A DNA stretch of 64,000 nucleotides from Adineta vaga (lineage: Eukaryota > Rotifera). Shown here piece after piece: positions 1 through 12,529 of this stretch (position 1 is the first letter of the stretch; each line of letters opens with the position of its first letter). A program made the translations under genes and the position numbers. Under the pieces are notes generated by a model. That model was given only the letters and a program-made list of their open reading frames with translations. It searched no databases and was not told the origin of the DNA. The DNA lies in contig CP075494.1 in the NCBI GenBank assembly GCA_021613535.1, positions 7,688,001-7,752,000 on the forward strand, read 5' to 3'.

Positions 1-328
1 ATCATCTTTTTAAAATATATTACTATAGTGAAACATTATCGATGAGAGTGGGTGTGATTGTAGATACAGAAGAATACTTATACATCCACATTCTCTTACA
101 TATACCTCATCACTATTCTTAACCTTTTAAGCAATTTTATCGATCGATTCATTCAAATCAGTTTGAGACCAAGATAGCACTACATATCTATTATTTATGA
201 ACTATATAGCTAATTGAACATGTATGTATCACAGTCAATTACAATGTTCTTTCGTCATTAATCCAATTAAGACTCCTCGCTTCTAATTTTAAGTATCATA
301 CTCAGTCATGGTATTCTCGAGTACTTAA

Positions 329-2163
329 GTGAAATCTGTGAACATAAATTCACTTGGTTATACATTTTGCACAGAGAAACTGTTGAGAAAATTAAAAAGA
401 ATAAAAAAATCAAGAAAAATCTATGTTGTAAACTACTTCAACATCCATCAGATAAAAATAAATCTCTTTCGATTATTTTTGTTTCGCATTTGGCACTCGA
501 ATTCTCGATCGATTCCTTTTGTTCAAAGTAAAAGGAAATTGTATAAGAGAACATTCAAGAAGCTCTATTCTAAAGTCCTCTCACTATTAACAAAAAGCAA
601 ACGTAACCTGCCAATATTCGCCAGAAAGATTGAGACGACAGATTTTACTTCACAAGGAACAGCTGAATCTCAATCTAGTGATTTGCAAAAAGTGCAGAAT
701 GTTGTTTTGATCTGATTAGATAGTAGTATTGACAATAACAACGAAGTTCATCAAAACAAAATTACACAACTTCGATCTATGGTTAACGAGATTCATATAT
801 TCACCGATAATGATCAATGCGTTGTACACACGAAATTTCTCAGCTTGATTCTATTTTTATTTTTTTGTGGTGATAAGCAATGGCACGAACACTGGATTGC
901 TAAATGAACGAAAATAAAGGGCACTCACACAGGAATTATATCCATATGCGAGGCTGTGAAAGAAATGCTAGTTCCATGAGTTTCGCGACATCTGGTAAAA
1001 ACTTGGATCAATTAGAATCATCGTTTATGTATACACAACTGATAAAAGAAATATGATTAACTATCGAATCGGATGATAAACATATTTAACAATATTTTGC
1101 CTATTGTCGTAATCTATTTGATGATAATGAAAAACAAATGAAAACGATCGACCGAGATTATTATTCTCAGCGACCTAATTTTTGGTACAGTTTCATTACT
1201 TTTCTATATACCATGCTCAATCAATCTTTACGAATGAGATTTTTACTGTCTAACGTGGACGAGGATTATCGAAAGCAGACTTTGAACGAATGGTACATGC
1301 TAAAGGTAGTTTAATCTCTTTCAATAACTTTCTATCAATCAACAGGAATTATAATGTCTCTTCTGCTTTTGTACTGAGTAGTGCAGGTAATCCTGATTTG
1401 GTGGGAGTTCTATTTGTTATGAAAATTAATTCAAGCGAAACAACAACATCATTCGTCTCCGTCAACTCTTTTAGTCATTTCTAAGGTGAAGATGATATTC
1501 TCTTTTCCTCAAAATATTCAGCACATGAGTGATGATAATTTACTGTATCAGATTCATTTGTCACTTACCATGGACAATGATCCAGAGCTACTTACTCTTA
1601 CGAATCACCTGAACGAAGAGAATCTTTCAAACCATGAAGGATGATTTAGATTATGTAGTAAACTCATGCAAATAGGTAACTATCGCAAGGACGAAGAGAT
1701 TTATCAAGTTATCCTACATTAAGTAATAGATGAGTTTCGCAGAGCGTATATATATAATAATCTTTGATTCATTAGACATCAACCACGGGAATACTTCAAA
1801 GCAATCACATTTTTAATAAATCACTTGCCATCAACGAAAACAAGACTTCTATTTCATCATCCCATTTTAGCTATTTCGTACAGTAACATCGGTGGTGTGC
1901 ATCTTGGCATGGATGATTATCAGCAAGCATTATCGTCATAAGAAAAAGCTCTTGCGATTCAATGGCAATCTCTTCCTTCGAATCATCTTGATCAGCTACA
2001 TTATACAACAAAATGTATTTGACACATGGCAAGGTGTGTAATAGTTTTATAACTTGAACATTTCTAGAACGTGTAGTACATGTTGCTCAACAGTCACTAC
2101 CAGCAAATCATTCGCATCTTCAACTTTACAAAAAAGAATCTCATAAGTGTAAAAAGGAATTAT
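329..2163 (+). pseudogene. Decayed TPR / ADP-ribosyltransferase-type gene
   Basis: An open frame starts at 329 and ends at a TGA at 713-715, but similar coding sequence continues straight on in the same frame (LDSSIDNNNE at 716 on) until another TGA at 905-907. Further family-like pieces follow in shifting frames: a WYSFITFLYTMLNQSLRM segment near 1180-1240, a piece around 1290-1480 with GNPDLVGVLFVMKI, and TPR-like pieces near 1788-2024 (SYSNIGGVHLGMDDYQQAL, EKALAIQ). A last exon-like piece at about 2067-2163 (ERVVHVAQQSLPANH) follows a plausible GT-AG intron. This order matches bdelloid proteins that join a putative ART domain to C-terminal tetratricopeptide repeats. Many stops and frame changes make it non-functional. 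The TPR assignment is strong; the ART assignment rests on remembered family resemblance. Confidence 0.7.
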
Positions 2164-3605
2164 AACTCCTATTTGTTTGTTTTATGAAAAGAAAAGAAAT
2201 TTCTGTGCCTCTATGTGCACAGTTGGCTTTTATTGAGAATATATAGGTAATGATATTTTCAGACGATAAAACATTCATTCTCACAGTGCGTTGTGACAGA
2301 CCGGATGGTTATGATTTAGATCAGTGAATGTTTAATTTAGAGAGTATTCAAAATGAATAAGAAAAAACAAGAAATATATTGACTGCAAGAGCGGTAAACT
2401 GTAAGCACTGATCTTTTTTGCCAAAAAAAGTCTCTACAATTGAAATACTAATTCTATTTTAGGCAAAGAAATACGGATATTAATAACAGAAATATTATCA
2501 CAATTACATAGTTACTAAAAGATTGGATGACAAAAATAGTCAATTTAAAAGCACTTAAAATTCCAGATTTCGATTACTCCATAAGCAAAGTTTTATCGAT
2601 TGACACCTGATGTCTTCATTGATTTACCGGAAGTCATTACACAAGAAATAAAGAATTCATATGCATATTGAAAGAATAAAAAAGAATATAATAGATTCGA
2701 GTTATTTATAATTGATAGTAAAACCGTAAGATGGAATTCCAATGCTTGATTTTTGAGAATATATATATATAATCACGACAAATAACAAATCAATAAATTA
2801 ATTATTAGCCATGTGACGTTATTTCAATTGCTCCGAAACAAATTCTAACGAGTATAATCGTCGTTTTTTCTCCGGTCAAAAAGACATTTTTATTATTTTC
2901 ATTGACGAACATCCTGTATATTTTAATTTAATGCATGAAATAGATTAATATGATGCAAACAAAAAAGAAACAACAAGTTCTTAGTCAAGCATAAATTATT
3001 AATCATATACATGAGGTACCATAGTGTAAATGATATGCATAGAAGTTTAATTCTTTCCAAAACTTTACTGGCAATTCTTCATTGAATTTAATAAATAATT
3101 TCTTTGCAGAATATCTCGAAGGTTTTCATCTGTTCATTCATGTGTAATATGAATCCATGAACTTCGTACCATGATAGTACATTATTCTAGTTCTTTTTCC
3201 TGACAAAATCTCATGGTGTAAATGCGATTGTAATGTTTATTTTCAGATAAAATTCGATAATATTTTTTTGTATTATTTGCTTGAATGAATCAATGTCTGG
3301 TTAAGTAGCATTGAAAAATAAAAAAGCGGAAATGTTAGTGGTGTCGTCGAGTTCATCTCTAATGAGTAAAATCTTTTGATTCTTTAATATATATATATAT
3401 ATTAATAATATTCTTCTTATTTTGTTTCATAATTATATGTTACTTAGGAAAAGAGAAGATATTTACGTACATGAAGAACAAAACTAAGTGAGAGAGAGAG
3501 AAAGAAAATCTGTTTCAATTTCTTCTTCATTTTAATATATTTGATTCATTTTCTACCTAATTATTCATTGGTTATAACTACAGAACAAAAAAGTATTGCT
3601 TTACG

Positions 3606-3638
3606 TTCTTCTTCTTCTTCTTCTTCTTCTTCTTCTTT
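3606..3638. repeat. (TTC)n microsatellite
   Basis: Uninterrupted TTC repeat of about 11 units in the spacer upstream of the homeobox gene. Confidence 0.95.
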
Positions 3639-3831
3639 ACATTCGGTCGACAACATACTGATGACTAGAGATAGTTAACGACACTGAAAGAAAAAACTGC
3701 CCGACAACTCGACCGAACCTCTCGTCTGATTTATTAGACAGCTCTTCATTTTTTTTCTTCTTCTTCGTTTTCTCTATTTCTTTCTGTTCTTCATACTGAC
3801 TACACCATCTATCTTCAACGTTACTGTTAAT

Positions 3832-3859
3832 ATAATAATAATAATATTATTATTATTAT
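3832..3859. repeat. Perfect AAT/ATT palindrome
   Basis: A run of AAT units switches at its centre (3845/3846) to ATT units. This gives two 14-bp arms that are perfectly complementary with no spacer. It could extrude as a cruciform, or be a by-product of microsatellite growth. Confidence 0.9.
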
Positions 3860-4696
3860 TTTCGAGAGCAGTTCTCCCTCTTTCTCTCCCTTCTCGCTTT
3901 TTTTTCTCTTCAATATTAATTTTTTTCCTATACATCTAGTCATTCAACTCGACAAGAATAAACAAAGACAGTTTAACTACGAGAATGACATTCGTCGATT
4001 CTTTTATTTTATTTTTTCTTCCCTTAACTATCATTTCTATTGACTAGGCATCGGTGCGCATATAGGAAGAGAAGAGAAGAAGAAGAATTCGTTTTCATTT
4101 TCGATTAGTTATCGATATATCATGACGTGATCGTATAATACTTTCTTTTTAACAGAGGAATAGACAAAAAAAGAAATGATTAAAAGTCAAAAAACATTCT
4201 TTTCTTAATTAACTTTCCCTTGTTTTTGCTTCACTTATTTGTTATTTAATTAGAGAAAGACAGACATATCGATCTAACTGATAAACTAAGGTAAGAAAAA
4301 GATTTCATCTAAGAAAAGAAAACTTTCAAACGAGAATGAAAAATGTTGTTAATCTCTTTTTAATTATTATTTCTTATTATGTCGACACATAAAAGAAGAG
4401 AGAGAAAGAAAGAAAAGGCTTTTCGATTTTGATTTTGATGAGGAAAAATTGGAAGACTAAAAAGCAACGACTAGATTACTTTTTGATTCTTATATGTATG
4501 TACATCTATATATGACCGTACCCAAGACGGTTAATGTGTTGGCAATTAAACTTGGCCTATCTCTTTTTTTTCTCCCCTCTCATATAACACTATATATTCG
4601 TGAATATGCAAATCGAGCGCGAATAAACGAGGCTTGTATTTGTGTTAATCGCCGATCATTTTCTCTCTTTCCCTTTTGCATTGTACGATTCTTTCT

Positions 4697-4715
4697 TCTC
4701 TCTCTCTCTCTCTCT
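4697..4715. repeat. (TC)n tract before HMBOX1-type gene
   Basis: TC dinucleotide run followed by T-rich sequence ending in AG about 20 bases before the start codon at 4757. It is both a microsatellite and a good polypyrimidine tract for a splice acceptor. Confidence 0.75.
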
Positions 4716-4756
4716 GTCTATCTTTATTTTTATAGACATTGATAGGTACTGGACTG

Positions 4757-6775
4757 ATGACGATGGAAGTATCATCGAATAGTCGAGATGGATTATCATC
4801 AACATCATTACAGTTATCTGTTGAACAATGGGAATTACTACGACGTTTACGTAATAGTCATCTAACGAAATCACAAATTATACGTGCTTACGATGAATTA
4901 GATCGACTTGATCGTGAACTTGGAAATCTGTTTAATACTGCACATTCAACATCATCAACAATCACTCATTCTATTGATCCTGTTTCACCCTCAACGACAA
5001 TTACACAACAAATTTCTCCATCATCATCATCGATATCCAATCATAACAATAATAAACGACCACATAGTCAGACCGTTAATGGTTTAACCAATAGAACATC
5101 CAATGGACATCATTATACAACAACAACACCAACACCAAGTGTTAATAATACACGTCCACGAAATTCTACGAATGATCTTAATATAAGCAATGGAAATCAA
5201 TATGAACCTCTTAATTCCAATGATATTGAAGAAGAAACAAGAGAATTACAAGAACTAATTTCGTATGTATTTATAGTTAATTAATTATTCAACGTGAAGA
5301 TGTGTAGAAAGTGATTTCACTTGACAACACTAATGAAAGCTTAAAGTTCAATAGAAATGTTTATTTCTCTCTATCTTATCGAGAAAAAAGTTTTTATTAC
5401 TTATTATCAAGTAATAAATATCAAGGTTATAAACTAATCGATAAATAATCATAAATTAATTTATTGCTTTTCTTTCGATTTCTTTTCTCTTTCTCGTCAA
5501 ATTCACATTACGATCTTATCACGTTTTATTATTAGTAATCAAATAATTATCACACGATTTAATTACTTTTATCAATGTTTTCTTTTCTTCGATTCTTTTA
5601 AAGGAAAGGTGATGCAACTATTCACAATGAAATCTCTGTCTTTGTTTATCGATATGATCTCAAACAATCTCAAATAGCTCGAATGGCTTGTAAGATTATT
5701 TCTTTTTTTCTTCTTCTTCATTCTTGTAACTGTCATTTATTTTAGCCGTAAATCAAGCATATGTGTCGAAATTTTTACGTGGTGATTTATTTGATCTATC
5801 TGAAAATGGCCGAATGGCTATTTGTCGATGGTATATTCGATATAAAAAAATCGTTCAATCAATGGGTAAATGAGATTCAATACTATTGACCTTTGAAATG
5901 AATAATACATTCAAATTTCGTCTATTTAGGTAATGGTCCACCGTCGACAGAATTACTTGCGAATTTCACATCTTCTAGTGAACCACCAACGAAAGTTCCA
6001 CGTCTTTCGGAATCTCAAACAAATAATAATGCATCACCTGTTTCATTTGATGCACCAAAACGTACACGATTTACTTTTCGTCCTGAACATCTTGATGTAA
6101 GTTATTTTCTTTGACGAATTAGATTTAGTGATATTCAATTGTAGATTTTGGAAAAATCTTTTCTCGATAATCCTTATCCCGATCCTCGTCGTCGTGAAGA
6201 AATTGCTCGAATATGCAACGAAGCACGAACACGTGGGGATGGAAGTAATGAACTTTTAACTGAACGTGATCGAGTCACAGATGCAATCGTTACACATTGG
6301 TTTCAAAACAAACGAAAAATGGCGAAAACTCAACGAGGTATACATACATATCATCTCATTCTTCATCAAACAAAAAGTTCTTTCTTTTCTAGTTTCAATA
6401 CACGATGAATCAATGTCATATGGTCTCTCCAATAATAATAATAATAATAATAATAGTAATAATCATATATCGACAATAAATGATTTTGAAAATATCAATG
6501 GTGATGATGATGTACATATTCAACCACAAGCACAAAAATCAGCTGTACCTATCGTTGATATGGATTGTTATGATACATCATCATCTTTACTTGATCCTCA
6601 AATGGCTGCTTATCGAGCGATTATGAGTCGAATGGTACCATTTGGAAATAATGTAAATGGAATTCATTCTCCCAAACGATTTGTTAAACAAGAACCATAT
6701 CAAAATCCAGATGAATCAAGTCGAGGTGAAGAATCCAATTCATCATCACCATTAAATGAGCAGTTATCACCGTGA
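4757..6775 (+). CDS. HMBOX1: HMBOX1-type homeobox protein (telomere-binding HOT1 family)
   Basis: Six exons at 4757-5262, 5604-5689, 5746-5865, 5930-6096, 6145-6337 and 6393-6775 join in frame to about 484 residues. The N-terminus has the HMBOX1-type dimerisation segment (WELLRRLRNSHLTKSQIIRA, LDRLDRE). Exons 2-3 encode the POU-specific-like HNF domain (SQIARMA, AYVSKFLRGDLFDLSENGR). Exons 4-5 encode an atypical homeodomain beginning KRTRFTF, with NPYPDPRRREEIARICNEA and the recognition helix VTHWFQNKRK. In vertebrates HMBOX1 is a transcription factor that also binds double-stranded telomere repeats. The middle and C-terminus are Ser/Asn-rich. The ATG at 4757 was chosen because the longer frame to 4739 begins with TTG. 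The first intron (341 bp) is long for this window. Confidence 0.9.
6431..6454. repeat. (AAT)n coding for poly-Asn
   Basis: Trinucleotide run inside the last exon of the homeobox gene, encoding consecutive asparagines. Confidence 0.9.
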
Positions 6776-7575
6776 ATTTACACATAAGAAGAAACAAACA
6801 AAACAAAAAAATGGAAATTCTCTTTATATAAATCTAATTCTATTCTTGTTTATTCTAGTCTCTGTCTGTATCTGTGTAATGTAACACATACATTCCTTTA
6901 CTTTTCTTTTTCCAATATAAATATTAAAAAAAAGACTTTTTTTTCTCGTATGTAGAATGAAAATAGATTAGTCAATGATAGCATTGATTAGTTATTCTTG
7001 TTATATAATTGCAACTAGATTAAAATTTAATGTAAATTTTTATTTAGAAAAATCTAATTTAACTTGACAAGAATATATTTCCATGTAATTAATTTAATAT
7101 ATTTTTTTTTGTTTTCAAGATGAAAAACTAGCCAATATTCAACGATATACGCTTTAATAAATTTGTACTTTAAGTGAAAACATATCTAGTGAAAAACTAA
7201 TGAAGATATTTACACCTTCTCTCTCTCTCTTTTTTATAAATAAATATTGATTTCATAATAACGAAAAATCAATAGAGAAATATTCACTAACATATGAATT
7301 AATATGCAAAGTATTGAGAAATAAAACTTATTATTGAGTTCCTTACATGATATTATTTATGTTCATTTTATTAACTTTTATATAACTCAAAAACGGCGTC
7401 AATCTGATCAATTAACAAAAAAGAAAACAGAAATTAATAAAAGGCAACACTCCTAATTAGATCCTAGTTAGAGATAAAACGATAAAGAGATTCAATCAAT
7501 ATATAAGTCTTGAATAATAAGAATTTGACTAGTGCATCTTTCGCTTGTACAAAATAACAGATCGTATGAGAAAAA
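6776..7575. other. Convergent intergenic spacer, AT-rich
   Basis: Lies between the 3' ends of two convergent genes. It is very AT-rich, with no coding signal or structured element beyond likely polyadenylation sequences on both sides. Confidence 0.6.
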
Positions 7576-10500
7576 TTAACGGGCAGCCATTACACCAAGA
7601 GTTAGGACATCATTGCATAATTGACATACTCGAACGGGTTTCTGTAAATTGAACTTCATTATTGGTAATTCATTCGTGGAACAACGTTTACAGAGAACTC
7701 GACCACAATGTCGACTAAAAGACATAAAAAAACATTTCAAAAGAAAGACGTATTTTGAGAAACAAACCAATGATGTCGTCGATTGGTAATTGTAAATTTA
7801 ATTCCACATTCTAAACATGTTTCACTTTCACCCCATGGTGGCTCACGAGGAATAACATCTATTGAATTGAAATCTTTACCAACAAATGTCTTCTTTTTAT
7901 TTAACTTACCGAGAATATTAACTAGTAAAGCTTTACTTGCTGTTGGCATCGTAAATATTGAAAGTAAATCATGATTACATATACTTAAATTAGCACCTGA
8001 TGTTACAAGTGCACGGCACAATGGTCCATGACCATTTTTATATGCTAAGAGAAGAGCTGAAAAACAATTTCGATACAAATTATTCTTTCCTTTTAACAAA
8101 TCTACCTGAATTTCCTTGAGCATCTTGAATATCCAATGGAAAATTCGGATAGAATTGTAATAAACTCGCAAATATTGTATGAGCATTCTCCATACTATAA
8201 TATGCTAACACATGAAGACAATTCATTCCTCTAAATAATTCAAAACCATCAACAATATAACAAAATATACAATCTATCATACTTATTGTTAAGTGCAAAG
8301 ACACCGATATCTGATTCCGATAATAATCGGCGTACAACATCGGAATGACCATGTTGAACAGCCAAATGAAGTGCTAAATTATGTTAAAATCCGAATAAAA
8401 TCATATTGAGTCTATCAAAATCATACCCGTATTTTGATTTGTATCTGATAAATTCGTTTGAATATGATTTTCAATAAGGATACTACAAATAGAACCACGA
8501 TTATTTTCCGAAGCAATATGTAATCCAGATCGACGATTGGCTGTTACATCATTAATATTCGCTCCAGCTAATAACTAAAATCAACATATATGTAGTTCGT
8601 ATTGCTCAAAATCAAACAACTGAAAATAGTATCATACTAGATTTCTTAGAATAATTTCATTGCCTGTTTGTACACATAAATGAAGTGGTGTTAATTGACT
8701 GGCATCTTGTACTCGATTATTGACATTGACATGAACAGTTAATAGAAATAGAACACTTTCAATATCACCATTTTGCACTGCGATATGAAGGAAATTTCGT
8801 CCTTTATTATCAATCTAAATGAACGATTTCATTAGTTAACAAGAAGAGTTGACGATCGAATAGGCTTTTACTTGTTCAGCTGCTTTTGGTTCTCGTTTAA
8901 GAATAAGATTTGCTGCTTCATTATTTTTGGAAACAATTGAACAAGCAAATGCTGTTTGATTTTGTTTATTACGAATAGATAGATCTAGATTTGGTGCACG
9001 AATTAAAAGATTTATAATATTTAAATGTTGATTGATAATTGCAACATGAAGAGGAGTATTTCCTTCAGCATCCTACATTCAAAATGATCGTTCATTCATG
9101 TATATGAAATTTTCAATTCATACTTTTTTATTGATATCTGCATGGTGTTCAATTAATGTTGAAACTACACGTTCAAGACCCCATTGACAAGCTAAACATG
9201 ACGAGAAAAGATCAAATAATTCAAACGAATTCCTTAATAATTACCTAGATGTAATGGACTTTCGAGAGTTTTACATATATCCGGTGCTTCACCATTAAAA
9301 CCAACTTGACGTGGAGAATTAATATCACAACCGCTATATTAAATAACAAGAGATTATTCAAAGAGAAATTAAATCATATCTTCATACCTTCGAATAAGAA
9401 AACAAGCGACACTTTCATTATTTTCATCAATTGCTCGATGTAATAACGTTTGTCGACAATTATCCGGTCCACTCGACCATCTATTAATAAAAAAGCATAT
9501 CATTCCTAGTACACACGATCTCATCACGAAGAAATTTGAATTACATACTGTGTGCTATCACAACCAAATTTAACTAATATTGTGGCAATATCTTCTTGTC
9601 CTGAATCTAATGCACTCCATATCACACTATTTCCATTTTCGTCAATGATATTCATATTCACACTATTTCGACAAAGTGCTTCGACAACGGATGGTAAATG
9701 ATATTTAACAGCAAGTTGTATCGGACATAGACCATGTGTTTTTTGATTAACATCAACATTTTGTTCTAGTAGGAAGAGTGCTGCTTGAACATTCTGTTTC
9801 ATTATAGCTTGTGCTAATAAAGGTATTTGATCCGAATCGGTTATATTGATTTGTGCATGACCAATTTGTAAAAGTTGTTTAGCAATTGGTAACATATTCA
9901 TCCAAAGTGTTAAAGAAAACACACTTTGACCATGTTCATCTTGTAGATTAAAATTTGGTTTGATGTTATGATCATCTGAATTTCTTTCGAGAATATTTAT
10001 ATAAATCGAAAGTATACGTTCTTGTAAAGCATAAACAGCACGATGAATTGGTGTTTGAAGACCGACATTTTCATTTACTTCATCAGCTAATGATGAAGTG
10101 ACATGTGTTTGAAGATTTGGATTAGCACCATGTTCTAACAAAACATGTGTCATTTTTTCTAAACCATATTGTGATGTTAAATGTAATGCTGTTTCACCTT
10201 GTTTATTCGTATGATTAATCGAAGCACCCTTCTTTATTAAATAAAGACCAGCAGATTGATATTGATGACGAGCACATTTATGAAGGAGTGAATCATGCAA
10301 GAATGGATCAATCGCATCAATACTTGCACCACGATCAACAAGTAAACTTACAAATGTTTCATCATCCAAATCTAAATCTAAACAAAAAACGTAACATGAT
10401 GATTTTTTATTTCTTTCTACAACTTACGTTTACGCTCTGCTTGTTGAAGTGCAAGCCAAAGTGATACATGATCATCAAGATTTCTTTCATCCAATGAGAG

Positions 10501-12059
10501 ATTAACTACTTTTAATAACTCTCGAAAAACATCCATATTTTCAGCTAATATCGCTCGATGAAGACATGTATTTCCTTGTATATCTTTTGATTTGCATCAG
10601 CTCCACATTCGAGCATTAATTGTGCAACACGACACATACCATCAAGAATATCAGATGAAAGTTCATTGGGATTTAAACTACTTAATAAATGTAATGGTGT
10701 TTCACGTTTGGAACTTGTTTGATGATTGAATAAACAGGAATGTTTGATAAGAAATGTTGCTGAATGTTCATCACCTAAAATCAAAAAAGGGTTTCGATAG
10801 AAAAAAAGAATTCAATAATCGAACCTCGCTTTATGGCTAAATGAAGTAATGTTTGATTATCATCATCAATATGATTGATATCTGCTTTATGACGAACAAG
10901 ATTTTCTGCCATACTATCTTGTTTAGTTTTTAATGCTAATTCAAGTGCCAATTCATTATGATCATCAATTTCATTGACACGTTCATTTAACTAAAAAAGA
11001 TAGTTTGAAATGAAATGATTTAATATTGATATGAGCAACTTACATCTGCATCGTTATCAATTAAATAGAGAAACAGAACATCTTCACGTTTCATTCGTAC
11101 AGCTTGATGAAGTGAATATTTTGTTTGTTGTTTAAATAGTTTATAAGTCATCGATGCTGATAAATATTGAAAATCTTCACTTGTAAAATCATTCTAAACA
11201 TACAATGAATAAAAATGATGAGAGTATTCTTCTATCGAATCAACTTACCCAATGTGTACTGATTAATTGAGTACAATGTGTAAGAAGAACAGTAGCATTA
11301 ATTTCTTCAGCTATTTTATAAAATTTCAAACAATTTCGAACAGTTATAGCTGATATCAATGCAATTTCACATCTAAATAAATAGGCAAACGAAGGAATTA
11401 AATAAGAAATACAAATCAAAGCATACTGTTCGATTAATTCATTTAATTCAAATCTTTTGGCAATTTTCATCAATGTTAAAAGAAAATCGTCATTTTGCTT
11501 TTCAACAATTTCATCTGTATAAACCCATTTTATCAATTGAAATCCTACATCATATGGAATGTCTACAATAGAAAACATTCTATTTCAAATCGAAATCATA
11601 TTTCAATTTCTCACCTGATAGATCAAGTTCAGCTGCATCATCTAATTGTTGTGAATCCCATTTTCGACTTCTTGCTGCTAATATAAATCGATGTCCATAC
11701 AAAGTTTCACCATCAAGTTTTATTGAAATATCACTTGAAAATAAAAACCCAAACAGAATAAATCAAATGAGATGAATCATATTGATATTTACCTATAAAG
11801 TTCTCGATTGAATAACTCGGCAACAGTTTTCAACAATCGACAAATAAATGAATCTTGATCAAGTTTTGTTGTTACATTGAGAATATTATAATTTTTTTCT
11901 AATGTTTTATAACGTTGTTGAAGTTTAACATATTCTTCACGAAGAAGAACTAAATGCTGTTGTAATTTATTAATTTCACCTATAATAAGAAAATGAATGA
12001 TCAGTTAAGAAAGAAAAAGAATCCTAAAAGTAGTCACCTTGAGCATCACCATTGCTCAT
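7576..12059 (-). CDS. ANKFY1: Rabankyrin-5 (BTB, ankyrin repeats, FYVE)
   Basis: Read from ATG at 12059 to TAA at 7576 through roughly 18 short introns. The N-terminus is a short coiled coil (LREEYVKLQQRY), followed by a BTB/POZ domain (ELYSDISIKLDGETLYGHRF, LIKWVYTDE). A long array of ankyrin repeats (NKQGETALHLTSQYGLEK and others) then leads to a C-terminal FYVE zinc finger with paired CxxC motifs and the phosphoinositide-binding RRHHCRHCG. ANKFY1 is a Rab5 effector on early endosomes that binds PI3P and acts in macropinocytosis and endosome-to-Golgi sorting. The domain order and C-terminal sequence agree with vertebrate ANKFY1. One oddity: around 10585-10588 the frame shifts by one base within an ankyrin exon with no usable intron, which is either an assembly error or a real lesion. 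Confidence 0.92.
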
Positions 12060-12529
12060 TGTTATTGTAAATAAAGTAAGTCTATCAAAAATTAAATCTA
12101 AAATAATCTTCTATTCCAGACTATACATGTTGGATACTTGATTATCTTTCTATGGTTAAAAGTTTGAACCAAAGATATTCGAACAGATTACTAGTGACAT
12201 CTCATTCAAAAAAAAGGATGATGTATTAGTGCGAAACAAAAGATTGACACTTATATTGAACGTTTAGTTAAAGATGTCTAGCACTTTGTTTTTTAATTCT
12301 ATTAACAACTTGATGTATGATTATAGTATGTGAAGAAATAACTTTTGAATTGAAACTTTATTCTTTCTCTAGCTTAGTTATATTCATAGTTATGCCTAGG
12401 GATATAATATTTATTGTTCTGAATTTTTTATTTGAACTTAATAAATAAATACTTTTGAATAGTAAAGAAATACAAGAGATAGATAGATAGATAAGACTAT
12501 CCAGAAAGAGAAAGTGTTAGTATTGAAAT
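12060..12529. other. Spacer between two minus-strand genes
   Basis: AT-rich sequence holding the presumed promoter of the ANKFY1-type gene and the 3' end of the next minus-strand gene. A short AGAT/ATAG repeat lies at about 12478-12494. Nothing else recognised. Confidence 0.6.

Larger units (their letters stand above)
2164..4756. other. Spacer with possible coding relic and simple repeats
   Basis: No intact gene is visible. A stretch at 2258-2400 reads as coding-like sequence with two stops and is followed by a GT...AG intron-like segment, so it may be a relic (see findings). The rest is AT-rich and contains a (TTC)n tract, AT runs, an AAT/ATT palindrome and a long TC tract. The right end, ending in a pyrimidine run and AG near 4735, is probably the leader or a 5' splice acceptor region of the homeobox gene. 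Confidence 0.5.

Noticed and set aside
41-60. G/T-rich patch at the window start considered as telomere-like repeat
   Set aside because: Only one short GTGGGTGTG stretch; not a repeat array.
329-715. Free-standing 128-residue protein
   Set aside because: Coding similarity continues in frame past its stop, so it is the first piece of the TPR/ART-type pseudogene.
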